From CAG-492 sp035388585 (GTDB taxonomy: Bacteria > Bacillota > Clostridia > TANB77 > CAG-508): a DNA stretch of 18,143 nt. This document shows, piece by piece, positions 1-8,700 of this stretch. A program made the position numbers and the translations under genes. How positions within the stretch are numbered: the stretch's first letter is position 1; each line of letters starts with the position of its first letter. Below the pieces are notes generated by a model. That model searched no databases, was not told where the DNA came from, and saw only the letters and a program-made list of their open reading frames with translations. The DNA lies in NCBI GenBank assembly GCA_035388585.1, contig DAOOQE010000023.1, forward strand, positions 1-18,143. The letters are read 5' to 3'.

Positions 1-51
1 AGAGATGACAACTCATTTCTGAATTGCCACCCCAACTATTGACATTGAACC
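1..51. mobile_element. Possible right end of an insertion sequence (tentative)
   Basis: The first 51 bases are clearly less AT-rich than the DNA that follows, and the change is abrupt at about position 51. Read on the minus strand the stretch begins GGTTCAATGTCAATAGTTGG, which resembles from memory the terminal inverted repeat style of ISL3-family elements. If so, the element extends to the left of the window and its outer tip is at 51. No transposase is visible and no target duplication can be tested from one end. It could equally be the edge of another repeat or gene. Confidence 0.25.
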
Positions 52-79
52 TTAATTTATTAACTAAATTTTATTACAC

Positions 80-128
80 AAAAAAGAACATATAGAAAGT
101 AATATTTTACATCAATATATGTTCTTTT
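80..128 (-). terminator. Rho-independent terminator of the ferredoxin gene
   Basis: Two perfect 13-base arms (82-94 and 116-128, AAAAGAACATATA and its complement) are separated by a 21-base loop. On the minus strand the second arm ends in a run of six T. The hairpin starts five bases after the ferredoxin stop codon, as expected for an intrinsic terminator of this short transcript. Because the outer arm is A-rich on the other strand it could also work in both directions. Confidence 0.7.
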
Positions 129-133
129 ATATG

Positions 134-304
134 TTATTCTTCAACAGGAGCTTCAACAGGGCAAACACCTGCACATGCACCACAACTTATACAAGCTGAA
201 CCATCTATTACATAAATATCATCACCGCTTGTTATACATCCTACTGGACATTCTGCTGCACATGCTCCACATGATATACATTTATCTGTAATTTTGTATG
301 CCAT
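134..304 (-). CDS. 2[4Fe-4S] ferredoxin, clostridial type
   Basis: This 56-residue protein is a small soluble electron carrier. It contains two CxxCxxCxxxCP motifs, at C9/C12/C15/C19 and C38/C41/C44/C48, the classic ligand set for two [4Fe-4S] clusters in an internally duplicated fold. Length matches clostridial ferredoxins (about 55 residues). The ATG at 304 is chosen because AAAGGTGG lies 8 bases upstream; in-frame GTG codons further upstream overlap that ribosome-binding site. It follows ricT on the same strand after 97 bases and is closed by its own terminator. Its redox partners (for example pyruvate:ferredoxin oxidoreductase or hydrogenase) are not in the window. Identification is near certain, physiological role less so. 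Confidence 0.95.
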   Translation of the reverse strand: MAYKITDKCISCGACAAECPVGCITSGDDIYVIDGSACISCGACAGVCPVEAPVEE

Positions 305-401
305 TTTTTTCACCACCTTTCATATATTTAAAATAATTAACTATATTTTATATTATTACTCATATTTTGTTATTTAAATCTCAGGAAAAATGTAGTTAAA
401 A

Positions 402-1307
402 TTATTTATTTTTAGCATCTAATTTTTGTAATTTTTCTAATTCTTGAAGTTCTTTTAAATGTTGTTTTTCTTCTTCATCTATTTTTCTAGAAACATTATT
501 TTTTATAATTTTTATATCTGGCATAAGGTATTTTTTATAAAAATAATCCTCTCCATCCCTTAGTTTAACTCTTATCTGTTCCTTTAGTATTTCTACATTT
601 TCAACAATTCCTTCACCATCTGGAGTTTTAACTATTGCACCTATATTTGGAAGTCTTTCTAATTTTTCTTCATATACTTCTTGTTCATATTTTAAACAAC
701 ACATTAATCTTCCACAATTACCTGATATTTTAGATGGATTTAACGAAATATTCTGCTCTTTTGCCATTTTTATTGAAACAGTTTCAAAATTACCTAAATA
801 TGAACAGCAACAAAGCTCTCTTCCACAAATGCCGTTCCCGCCTATTCTTCTTACTTCGTCTCTAACACCTATTTGTCTTAATTCTATTCTAGTTTTAAAA
901 ATACTTGCTAATTCTTTTACAAGTTCTCTAAAATCTATTCTTCCTTCTGCTTTAAAATAAAACATTAATTTACTTCCATCATAAGCATATTCAACATCTT
1001 TTAATTCCATTTGCAAATTATGATTTTTAATTTTTTCTTCACATATTTTATATGCTTCCTGCTCTTTTGCTTTGTATTTATCTAACATTTTCTTATCTTC
1101 ATCTGTTGCAATTCTTATTACTTGTTTTAATTGTGTTGTTAATCTTTCATCTTGAATTTGTCTTTTTTTTATTGCAACTTCTCCATATTCGTTCCCCATC
1201 GCAGTTTCAACTATTACTTTTGTACCTTGTTCTAAATTTAGTTCACCTGGATCAAAAAAATAAATTTTCCCAGGTTTTTTAAATCTAACACCAACTATAT
1301 TCTTCAT
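402..1307 (-). CDS. ricT: RicT/YaaT, PSP1-domain iron-sulfur protein of the RNase Y accessory complex
   Basis: The 301-residue protein is a PSP1-domain protein of the RicT (YaaT) family. In Bacillus subtilis RicT joins RicA and RicF in a complex that carries [4Fe-4S] clusters and steers RNase Y-dependent mRNA maturation, affecting competence, sporulation and biofilm formation. Visible support: the N-terminal GVRFKKPGKIYFFDP segment, the conserved cysteines C161, C166-C168, C198, C203 and C204 in GICGRELCCC and GNCGRLMCC, and the basic C-terminal tail. The start overlaps the end of holB by 23 bases, and a strong GGGAGGAGA site lies just upstream inside holB, so translation is probably coupled. 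The holB-ricT order is the same as in Bacillus. No ricA or ricF is in the window. Confidence 0.93.
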   Translation of the reverse strand: MKNIVGVRFKKPGKIYFFDPGELNLEQGTKVIVETAMGNEYGEVAIKKRQIQDERLTTQLKQVIRIATDEDKKMLDKYKAKEQEAYKICEEKIKNHNLQMELKDVEYAYDGSKLMFYFKAEGRIDFRELVKELASIFKTRIELRQIGVRDEVRRIGGNGICGRELCCCSYLGNFETVSIKMAKEQNISLNPSKISGNCGRLMCCLKYEQEVYEEKLERLPNIGAIVKTPDGEGIVENVEILKEQIRVKLRDGEDYFYKKYLMPDIKIIKNNVSRKIDEEEKQHLKELQELEKLQKLDAKNK

Positions 1308-2331
1308 TAATCTCCTCCCATATTTTTAATAACAAATTATCTATACTCATATCATAATTACTATTTGCTAATAAATTTTTTCTTGTTTTTTCAACTATTT
1401 TAATAGAATTTATATATTTATAATTATCATTTTTCAAAAAATTATTATATAATAAAACATTTATAAATTCGAGGTAATCCATTATTTCATCCTTAGATTT
1501 ATATAAAATTTCTAAATCCTTCATTATTTCTAATTTATCTTTAATTTCTATATTGTTTATTGCATTATCAATTATATCATACTGTTGTAATTTACTTTTA
1601 ATTTTTTCCCATTTACCTAAACTTCCATCACACATTTTTAATACACTGTCTTTTATTATATATCTATCATCTATATTATTCAATATATTATCTTTAATAT
1701 TTAATGCATTTTCTTTATTCTTTGTTTTTATACCATCCTGATTAACTTGTATATCATTGTCATTTAATATATCTTTACTTGTATTTAACATATTTATGTC
1801 TTTTAATATATAATTTTTAAAATCTTTTTCTTCAATCTTATTGAAAACAATTTTCATACATCTTGATTTAATAGTTGGCAATATATTGCTTTCATTTGTT
1901 ACAATTAATATTATTGTAACATACTCTGGTGGCTCTTCTAGAGTTTTTAACAAACAATTTTGAGCCTCTATAGTCATTGTATCTGCATTATTAATTATGT
2001 ATATTTTTTTTTGTGATACTATTGGTTTTTCAATAATTTTTTCTTGTAAATTTCTTATTATATCTATTTTTATAGATTTTCCATCAGGATTAATTTGAAA
2101 AAAATCAGGATTATTTTTCGACTCAAATTCCAAACAAGATTTACATTTTCCACAGCTTTTTTCTTTATCAGAAGAACACATTAGCATTTCTGCAAAATCA
2201 TTAGCAAATATACTTTTACCTATTCCTTCTTGACCTAAAAACATATAACTATGAACTATATTATTATTTATAACATTTGTTTTAAGAATATTTTTAATTG
2301 TATCATTACCAATTAAATTATTAAAATTCAC
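1285..2331 (-). CDS. holB: DNA polymerase III delta' subunit
   Basis: This 348-residue AAA+ protein is the delta' subunit of the clamp loader that places the beta clamp on primed DNA. Seen: Walker-A-like GQEGIGKS (33-40), a four-cysteine zinc site (C52, C60, C63, C66), IINNAD (112-117), the conserved TLEEPPE (130-136) and SRC (156-158). Residues about 178-222, between the ATPase core and the helical domain (resuming near KMCDGSLGK), form an Asn/Asp/Lys-rich low-complexity insertion that is not usual for the family. The start is GTG at 2331, preceded at 6 bases by AGAGGTGA. The gene follows lepB by 33 bases and overlaps ricT by 23, so the three are probably one operon. Confidence 0.94.
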   Translation of the reverse strand: MNFNNLIGNDTIKNILKTNVINNNIVHSYMFLGQEGIGKSIFANDFAEMLMCSSDKEKSCGKCKSCLEFESKNNPDFFQINPDGKSIKIDIIRNLQEKIIEKPIVSQKKIYIINNADTMTIEAQNCLLKTLEEPPEYVTIILIVTNESNILPTIKSRCMKIVFNKIEEKDFKNYILKDINMLNTSKDILNDNDIQVNQDGIKTKNKENALNIKDNILNNIDDRYIIKDSVLKMCDGSLGKWEKIKSKLQQYDIIDNAINNIEIKDKLEIMKDLEILYKSKDEIMDYLEFINVLLYNNFLKNDNYKYINSIKIVEKTRKNLLANSNYDMSIDNLLLKIWEEINEEYSWC

Positions 2332-2364
2332 AATGTATCACCTCTTGTTCAATTTTTTATTTTT

Positions 2365-3006
2365 CTAAATCGTTCCAAATTTATCAAATGGCCAGAATCT
2401 AAGAACTGCAACACTTTCTATTTTTTCTAATGGAACACATCCAAATCTTCTGCTATCTGTAGATTCAGGTCTATTATCTCCCATTGCAAAAACACAGTTT
2501 TCTGGTACAACTATATCAAAAAAAGCTCCTTCTAATGGTTCTGTTACTACATAATCCTGAAGATAATCTTCTTTTAATTCTGTTCCATTTATATAAACTT
2601 TTCCATTCTCAATTTTTACCCTTTCACCAGGTAGACCTATAACTCTTTTTATATAACTTACTTTTCCAATCTCCAAAATATTGTATTTAAAATTTGCTAT
2701 AATATTGCTTGGCTTATAATCATATTTTGCAATCGGATTCTTATAGTCTGCTTCTGTTTTAACTACATATGATGTTGTAGGGGCTTCAAATGTTATAATT
2801 TGTCCTCTTTCAGGCATTTTTTTCCAAGTTGCTCCCCATCTGTTTAGCCATAATCTTTCATCTTGTTTTAATGTTGGATACATTGATGTTTGTTTTACGA
2901 CTGTTGGAACACCAATAAAAGTTTTTATAATCATAACAAGTACAATCGCAATTATAAAACAATATACCCATTCCATTATATTTTTTAATTTGCTCTTTTC
3001 TTCCAT
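2365..3006 (-). CDS. lepB: Type I signal peptidase
   Basis: This 213-residue membrane-anchored serine protease removes signal peptides from exported proteins. A single hydrophobic segment at about 13-31 anchors it, with the catalytic domain outside. The catalytic serine is S41 in TSMYPTL and the general base is K120 in YIKRVIGLPGE. Box E is GDNRPESTDSRRFG (176-189). About 35 residues between W61 and K115 are longer than in minimal Gram-positive enzymes. The site AGAGGAAG precedes ATG at 3006. It lies 118 bases after walK, a gap largely filled by extra copies of the walK 3' end, and 33 bases before holB. Confidence 0.95.
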   Translation of the reverse strand: MEEKSKLKNIMEWVYCFIIAIVLVMIIKTFIGVPTVVKQTSMYPTLKQDERLWLNRWGATWKKMPERGQIITFEAPTTSYVVKTEADYKNPIAKYDYKPSNIIANFKYNILEIGKVSYIKRVIGLPGERVKIENGKVYINGTELKEDYLQDYVVTEPLEGAFFDIVVPENCVFAMGDNRPESTDSRRFGCVPLEKIESVAVLRFWPFDKFGTI

Positions 3007-3031
3007 TATTACAACTTCCTCTCATAATCTA

Positions 3032-3175
3032 TTTTTTTTTTGGAATTCTAATTGCTACTTCCGTTAATTTAGCTGTTCTTTTTTTGTTGAAATTCTAATT
3101 GCTACTTCTGTTAATTTAACTGTTCTATTTTTTTGTTGGGATTCTAATTACTACTTCTGTTCCTTTACCTGTCTC
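3032..3175 (-). repeat. Three tandem copies of the walK 3' end (47 and 49 bp apart)
   Basis: The last about 48 bases of walK (coding ...GKGTEVVIRIPTKK, stop) are followed by two degenerate copies between walK and lepB. Matching landmarks (the C of TTCTAATT) are at 3144, 3095 and 3048, giving spacings of 49 and 47. In its own frame the middle copy would read TVKLTEVAIRISTKK and the outer copy TAKLTEVAIRIPKKK. The two non-coding copies are more like each other than like the coding copy. The spacing is not a multiple of three, so the extra copies do not extend the protein. Confidence 0.85.
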
Positions 3176-4231
3176 ACTTTTTATATCTATACTTCCATCA
3201 TTTTTATCTAATATCTCTTTTGCTATAGATAAACCTAACCCTGTTCCTCCTTGTTCTCTTGTGCGTGCTTTATCTACTCTATAAAACCTTTCGAATATCC
3301 TTGTTAAATCCTCTTCAGGTATTCCTATTCCTGTATCTATAACTTTTATGTATGCATCATTATATACAAAACCTACATATATTTTTATTTTGCCATTTTC
3401 AGGTGTGTATTTAATGCTATTTGATAAAATGTTTAATATAACTCTTTCTATTCCAGATGTATCTGCATACACATTTGGAACATTTGCTGTTACAAAACAT
3501 TCCATATTTAAATTCTTTTTATCTATTTCTATTTGTAATTTTTCTTGAGATTTTTTTACTAATTCTCCTAAATCAAATTCCGTTTTTTCTATTAAAACAT
3601 TATTATTATCATATTTTGATAGGGCAAGTAAATCTGTAACTAATTTTGCCATTCTCCTAGATTCTGAAGCTATTACACCTAAAAATCTATTTTGGGTATC
3701 TTTATCATAATCACCTTCTAATAATGTATCTGCATAACCCATTATTGATGTAATAGGCGTTTTTAATTCATGTGATACATCTGCTACAAATTCTTTTCTC
3801 ATATTATCTAATCTAACATGTTCTGTTATATCCTGTATTACAACAACTACTCCAGATGGCAAATCTTTTGCATCTTTAAATGGAGCAAAAAACATATTAA
3901 AAAATTTATCACCTATTTTTACTTTTTGCTCTGATGAAGTCCAATTTTCTAAATATATTATTTTTTCTAAATTAATATCAATACCTATTTTATTAAAAAT
4001 CTTTTCAAATGTATCATCTTCATGTTCTAATTTAAAAAATCTTGCTGCTGCTGGATTAATATGTGTTATTTTACCATCCATATCAAATGAAATAATTCCA
4101 TCAGTCATATGTAATAAAATTGTTTCTATTTGATTTTTTTGTTTACTAACTAATTCTAAATTCTGTTTTAATTCTAAAGTCATTAAATCTACTTCTTCTT
4201 GTGTTAATTTATTTTTCCATTTTTTCATCAT
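3125..4231 (-). CDS. walK: WalK/PhoR-like sensor histidine kinase lacking membrane segments
   Basis: This 368-residue kinase should phosphorylate the neighbouring response regulator. Domains in order: helical linker (1-33), PAS domain (about 34-138, beginning IETILLHMTDGIISFD), dimerisation/phospho-acceptor helix with H154 in SHELKTP, and the HATPase domain with N box (N267/N271), DTGIGIP (299-305) and GGTGLGLS (328-335). The sequence is closest in style to WalK of Clostridia. However WalK and PhoR proteins normally start with two transmembrane helices, an outside loop and a HAMP domain; here nothing upstream of the PAS linker remains, and the frame upstream is closed by a stop. GGGG 5 bases before ATG 4231 (or 8 before ATG 4228) is a weak ribosome-binding site. 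The symbol is by similarity; a PhoR-type kinase is the alternative. Confidence 0.85.
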   Translation of the reverse strand: MMKKWKNKLTQEEVDLMTLELKQNLELVSKQKNQIETILLHMTDGIISFDMDGKITHINPAAARFFKLEHEDDTFEKIFNKIGIDINLEKIIYLENWTSSEQKVKIGDKFFNMFFAPFKDAKDLPSGVVVVIQDITEHVRLDNMRKEFVADVSHELKTPITSIMGYADTLLEGDYDKDTQNRFLGVIASESRRMAKLVTDLLALSKYDNNNVLIEKTEFDLGELVKKSQEKLQIEIDKKNLNMECFVTANVPNVYADTSGIERVILNILSNSIKYTPENGKIKIYVGFVYNDAYIKVIDTGIGIPEEDLTRIFERFYRVDKARTREQGGTGLGLSIAKEILDKNDGSIDIKSETGKGTEVVIRIPTKK

Positions 4232-4262
4232 TTGTACCCCTATTATTAATTTGTTTGTATAA

Positions 4263-4336
4263 ACTTTTTTAATTTCTCATACTTTTTTAATTTCTTAAAC
4301 TTTTTTTAATTTATTAAACTTTTTTTAATTTTTTAA
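4263..4336 (-). repeat. AT-rich tandem repeat, four 18-19 bp units, in the walR-walK gap
   Basis: Units starting at 4263, 4281, 4299 and 4318 read roughly ACTTTTTTAATTTCT plus three or four bases on the plus strand. They fill much of the 172 bases between the walR terminator and the walK start. On the minus strand they would give an A-rich leader just ahead of walK. The units are of low complexity, so the repeat is real but may have arisen by slippage. Confidence 0.65.
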
Positions 4337-4370
4337 ATTTTTTTTATAAACAAATTTTATTTCCCCATTA

Positions 4371-4402
4371 TATATAAAACACACCTCTTTTTAGAGGTGC
4401 GT
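4371..4402 (-). terminator. Intrinsic terminator directly after walR
   Basis: Arms 4379-4388 and 4393-4402 pair over 10 positions (CACCTCT/AGAGGTG core plus one G-U pair) around a four-base loop. On the minus strand the hairpin begins one base after the walR stop codon and is followed by TTTTATATAT. It probably reduces transcription into walK, so kinase and regulator may be made in unequal amounts. The T-tract is interrupted, so read-through is likely. Confidence 0.65.
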
Positions 4403-4403
4403 C

Positions 4404-5129
4404 TTAGTTTTCTGCTATATAATAGCCAACTCCTCTTTTAGTTATTAATATTTTTGGGTTTGACGTATCTGGTTCGATTTTTTCTCTTATTCTTCGAACT
4501 GTTACATCAACTGTTCTAATATCTCCATAATATTCATATCCCCATACTTTTTCAAGGAGAATTTCTCTTGTTATAACTTGGCCAGGTTGTTTAGCTAAAT
4601 ATTTTAATACTTCAAATTCTCTTAAAGTTAAATCAACTATTTTTCCTTTAATTTTCACTTCAAATTTTTCTAAATCTAATTCTAAATCTCCAACAATAAT
4701 TCTATTCTTATGTTTCTCTTCTTGTTCTGTATTTGCTAATTCAATCTTTTCATTTAACAATTCAGCTTTTCTTAAATTTGCTTTAACTCTTGCCATTAAT
4801 TCTCTTACACTAAATGGTTTTGTAATATAATCATCAGCTCCAAGTTCTAATCCTAGAATTTTATCTATTTCTTCATCTTTAGCAGATAGCATTAATATTG
4901 GTACATTTAAGCTATGTCTAATTTTTTTGCAAACAGCTAATCCATCCATTTTTGGAAGCATAATATCTAATAATATAAGATTTGGCTTTTTATCTAGTGC
5001 AATCCTTACAGCTTCATCACCATCATTTGCTTCTAATGTATTATATCCTTCTTTTTGCAAATTATAAACCAATATTTCTACAATAGGTTTTTCGTCGTCT
5101 ACTATTAATATAGTTTTTTTATTATCCAC
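4404..5129 (-). CDS. walR: WalR/PhoB-type OmpR-family response regulator
   Basis: The 241-residue protein is a DNA-binding response regulator. The receiver domain has the acidic pair D11/D12, phospho-acceptor D55 in LLDIMLP, S83 and K105 in TKPF. The C-terminal winged helix contains LTLREFEVLKYLAKQPGQV and the recognition region VWGYEYYGDIRTVDVTVRR, which is the WalR (YycF) signature; WalR governs cell-wall hydrolase genes and is usually essential. The start is taken as GTG 5129 because AAAGGCGGG sits 6 bases upstream; the frame is open 23 codons further but lacks a better site. A TATAAT at 5190-5195 (minus strand) is a likely -10, without a clear -35. Partner kinase is walK downstream. The walH, walI and walJ genes seen in Bacillus are absent here. 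Confidence 0.9.
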   Translation of the reverse strand: MDNKKTILIVDDEKPIVEILVYNLQKEGYNTLEANDGDEAVRIALDKKPNLILLDIMLPKMDGLAVCKKIRHSLNVPILMLSAKDEEIDKILGLELGADDYITKPFSVRELMARVKANLRKAELLNEKIELANTEQEEKHKNRIIVGDLELDLEKFEVKIKGKIVDLTLREFEVLKYLAKQPGQVITREILLEKVWGYEYYGDIRTVDVTVRRIREKIEPDTSNPKILITKRGVGYYIAEN

Positions 5130-5190
5130 AAAAGTCCCGCCTTTCTTTTTAAGACTTCTAACCAATTCTGTTATATCATATATTAACCTA

Positions 5191-5690
5191 TTATACAAGA
5201 TTTTTGAGAAAATAAATTGTGTTTATATTTAATTTTATAACCTCTTCCATACCCTGATTAATTATTTCTTCATCATAATTTTCACTTATATTTTTCTCTG
5301 ATGTACAATAACCTAATAAAGTAAAATAAATGTTTTCGCTTTTATTTGCTAAATAAAAAATTTCTAATTTTTCAAAAATTTCATGAGATTTTTCTTTATT
5401 ATTTAAAACTGTTGGTATTACACCCATTGTAGAATACTTATCCGGAATTCCATTTTGAAAATCTAATTTTGGTATTATTTTTGGTTTAACAATTTTGCTT
5501 AATATATAACTATTTATTTGAGAAACAATATTTTCTAAATGTATTTTTTTAGTGTTAAATCCTTAATTATCATTTTTACAGAATTTTCAATTATATAATA
5601 ATTATCTAAAACCCATTCTCCTGCTGGATGTATTGAAATTCCAAGCTTAATATGTTCATTTAACAAAGGTATTATATAAATCAATATCAT
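5191..5690 (-). pseudogene. Remnant of a cyclic beta-1,2-glucan synthase (GT84/GH94-type) gene
   Basis: Two pieces of one large enzyme family are readable in different frames. Frame one (5535-5690) gives GISIHPAGEWVLDNYYII and ends at a stop at 5535; it resembles the N-terminal region of the glucan synthases. Frame two (open 5191-5562) gives LDFQNGIPDKYSTMGVIPT and YLANKSENIYFTLLG, resembling the start of the GT84 glycosyltransferase region, and ends at 5191. In intact proteins of well over 1000 residues these pieces are hundreds of residues apart, so an internal deletion has joined them out of frame and everything after the second piece is lost. Intact enzymes make cyclic beta-1,2-glucans from UDP-glucose. 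A 78-codon ATG reading frame at 5191-5427 exists but is not believed to be a functional gene. Confidence 0.8.
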
Positions 5691-5747
5691 ACAAAACAAA
5701 ACAACAACTAATTAGTTTATTAACTAAACTCTTTAATTGTTGTTTTT
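5691..5747 (-). terminator. Terminator downstream of smc, possibly bidirectional
   Basis: Arms 5698-5707 (AAAACAACAA) and 5737-5746 are perfectly complementary, with a second nested pairing AGTTTA/TAAACT in the loop. On the minus strand the stem starts 21 bases after the smc stop and is followed by GTTTTGT. On plus the stem ends in five T. It also marks the boundary between smc and the glucan synthase remnant. Confidence 0.6.
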
Positions 5748-5767
5748 AAATTATTAATATTTTATTT

Positions 5768-8700
5768 TTAATTTGATAATTTCATTGATAATAATTTACT
5801 TATTCCATTTTCTTCCATAGTAATTCCATAAACTGTATCTGCTACTTCCATAGTTCCTTTTCTATGAGTAATTACTAAAAACTGAGTTTCATCACTGAAT
5901 TTTTTTAGATATTCTGCAAATCTGTAAACATTCACATCATCAAGTGCTGCCTCAATTTCATCTAAAATACAAAATGGTGCAGGATTTATTTGTAATATTG
6001 CAAACAACAATGCTATAGCTGTAAAGGCTTTTTCTCCACCTGATAACAGCATCATATTTTGTAATTTTTTTCCTGTAGGTTGTACCTGAATATCAATTCC
6101 ACATTCTAAAATATTTTGTTCATCTGTTAATATTAATTCTGCTTTACCACCACCAAATAATTGTACAAAAACATTATTGAAATTTTTATTAATTTGTTCA
6201 AATTTTTCTGCAAATTGTTTTTGCATTGTTTCAGTCATTTCTGAAATCATTTTTCTAAGTTTTATAACTGTATTTTCTAAATCAATACGTTGCTCACTCA
6301 TAAAGTCAAATCTTTCTTTGTTTTTCTTGTATTCTTCAATTGAGTCAATATTTATACTTCCTAGTTCCTTAATTTCGGTTCTTAATTTGTTAACTCGTTT
6401 TTGAGTTGACTGCACATTAGCAGGTTTTTCATAATTGGTTGCCGTATTTGGAGTTATTTCATACTCTTCCCACATTGTATTAACAACTTGATGCAGATCT
6501 TGATCTATTTTTGCTTTTTTTACGTCTATTTTAATAATTTGTTCTTTTAATCCTTCTATTATAATAAATTGATTTGTAATCTCTTTATCTGTTATTTCTA
6601 ATTTTTCATTTTTTTGTTTTCTTAATTGTTTTAACTCTTCTATTTTAACTGAGCTATTTTCAACATCTTCTTTAATACTTTGTATTTCTAAATTAAATTT
6701 TTCAATATTTTTATTAAGTGAATCATTTTCATCATTTATTTGACGAGCTGTATTTTCTTTGTTTTTTATACTCATATTACTACTATTAATATCTTGATCT
6801 ATTCTTAATACTATTTCTTCAATAGAAGAACCACTTTCATCAAATGATGAAACAGAAATTTTTAGATTTGTAATATCAAAATTTAAATCGTCTATTATTT
6901 TTTGATCATCTTTATTCAATTTTGCAAACTCTTCTATTTCTTTTATTAGGTCAATATTTTGTTTTTCTAAAAAATTAATTTCTTTTTTAATAATTTCTCT
7001 CTTATTTATCATATCTATTTTATTTTCTTCGTTTTTTAATATTTCTTTTTTTTGTTTTTCTAATAATTGAGAAAGTCTATCAATGTTTTCCTCTACTGCG
7101 ACAATTTTTTGATTTTCTGTTGCATAAATAATATTTGCCTGTTGCAATTTTATATCAAATTCCTCAGCTTGTTTCATTATACTTTCAATAGATTTTTCAT
7201 AATTTTCTTTTTCAGTTACTATTTTATTTAATTCATTTTTTAATACTAGTATTTCTTTTTCTAATTCTTCAATTTCTTTTCCTCTGCCTAATATATTAAC
7301 TGTTTTTTGAGAAACTGACCCACCTGTAATACCACCTGAAGGATTAATTACATCACCCTTTAATGTTACTATTCTAAAAGAATAATTATTTAATTTTGCT
7401 ACTTCGATTGCAGTATTCATATCATCAACTATAATAGTTCTTCCTAGTAAACTGTAAATAATTTGCTCATATTTTTTATTGTAATTGACTAAATCAGCTG
7501 CTATTCCAATGATTCCATTATTATTTCCTTTTATTTTATCTATTTTGTTTCCTTTTACTGATGTAATCGGCAAAAACGAAGCTCTTCCTAGATTATTTAT
7601 TCTTAAATGTTCTACTAATTTTTTTGCATCTTGTTCACTATCTGTAACTATATTTTGAAGAGCTTGACCTAAACACATTTCAACTGCAATCTCATATTTT
7701 TTTTCCACAGATACTAAATTCGCAAGCACACCATGCACACCATTTTTTAGTGTTCCATTTTTTTCACATTCTAATAATAAAGATTTTACACTTTTAATAT
7801 AACCTTCCTTTTCCTTTTCTGTTTCTATTAAAAATTTTAATCTAGAATCTTTCATTCTAATGTCATGAGAAATTCTGTTTATTTCATCATCATATTCTTT
7901 ATTCTTTTTAATACACTCTGTTTTTTTAATAGAAATTTTTTCAATTTCATTTTGTGCATTTTTTTGATTTTTTTCTATTTCATAAAATGTTTTTGAAATT
8001 TCCTGTTTATAATCTCTTGTTCTATCTAATTCTGAAACGGTGTCTGCAATTTCATTTTGAACAAAAATCTTTCTTTTTTCAATATTTTCCAAATTAGCTT
8101 CTATACTGCTTATTTCAACATTTTTTTCATATTTCAAATCAGTATTTTTATTAACAACATCTTTTTTCTTTTCTATTTCTATTTCTTTTGTTGATAATTT
8201 TCCTGTTAATTTTGCTAATTGTAATTCCTTATTCTCAAGCTCCTTTTCAAACTTTTCTTTATTTGATAACAAATTATTTTTCTTTTCATTTTTTGAATTT
8301 TTTTCTTTTTCTAAATCAATAATCCTAATTTTAATTTCTGAGATTTCTTCTGTTAATCTATTTATATTTGATTCATTATTTGCAATTCTCTCATTTGAAA
8401 TACCAATTTCTGAATTTAATTTTTCAATATTGTTAGAACTTTTAAAACCTAAATTTTGAACATTTTCTACTTCTATTGTTATATTATCTATCTCTGTTTT
8501 TAATTGTTCTTTTATATTTGTGAATTTTTCTAATTTTATATTTTCCTCTTCTGTCTGACTATTCAAAATTTCTTCATCTTTTAAAATCTGTTCCAATTTT
8601 TCTTTATAAATTTCTATATTATATAAAAACAATCCTACTTCTATATTTTTTAATTCTTCTCGTAAATCTAAAAACTGTTTTGCTTTTTCAGATTGAATTT

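Noticed and set aside
305..316. Earlier GTG starts for the ferredoxin
   Set aside because: They overlap the AAAGGTGG ribosome-binding site; the ATG at 304 has proper spacing and gives the family length.
5130..5198. Longer WalR starting at 5198
   Set aside because: The extra 23 residues precede the normal receiver start, and the ribosome-binding site AAAGGCGGG lies inside them next to GTG 5129.
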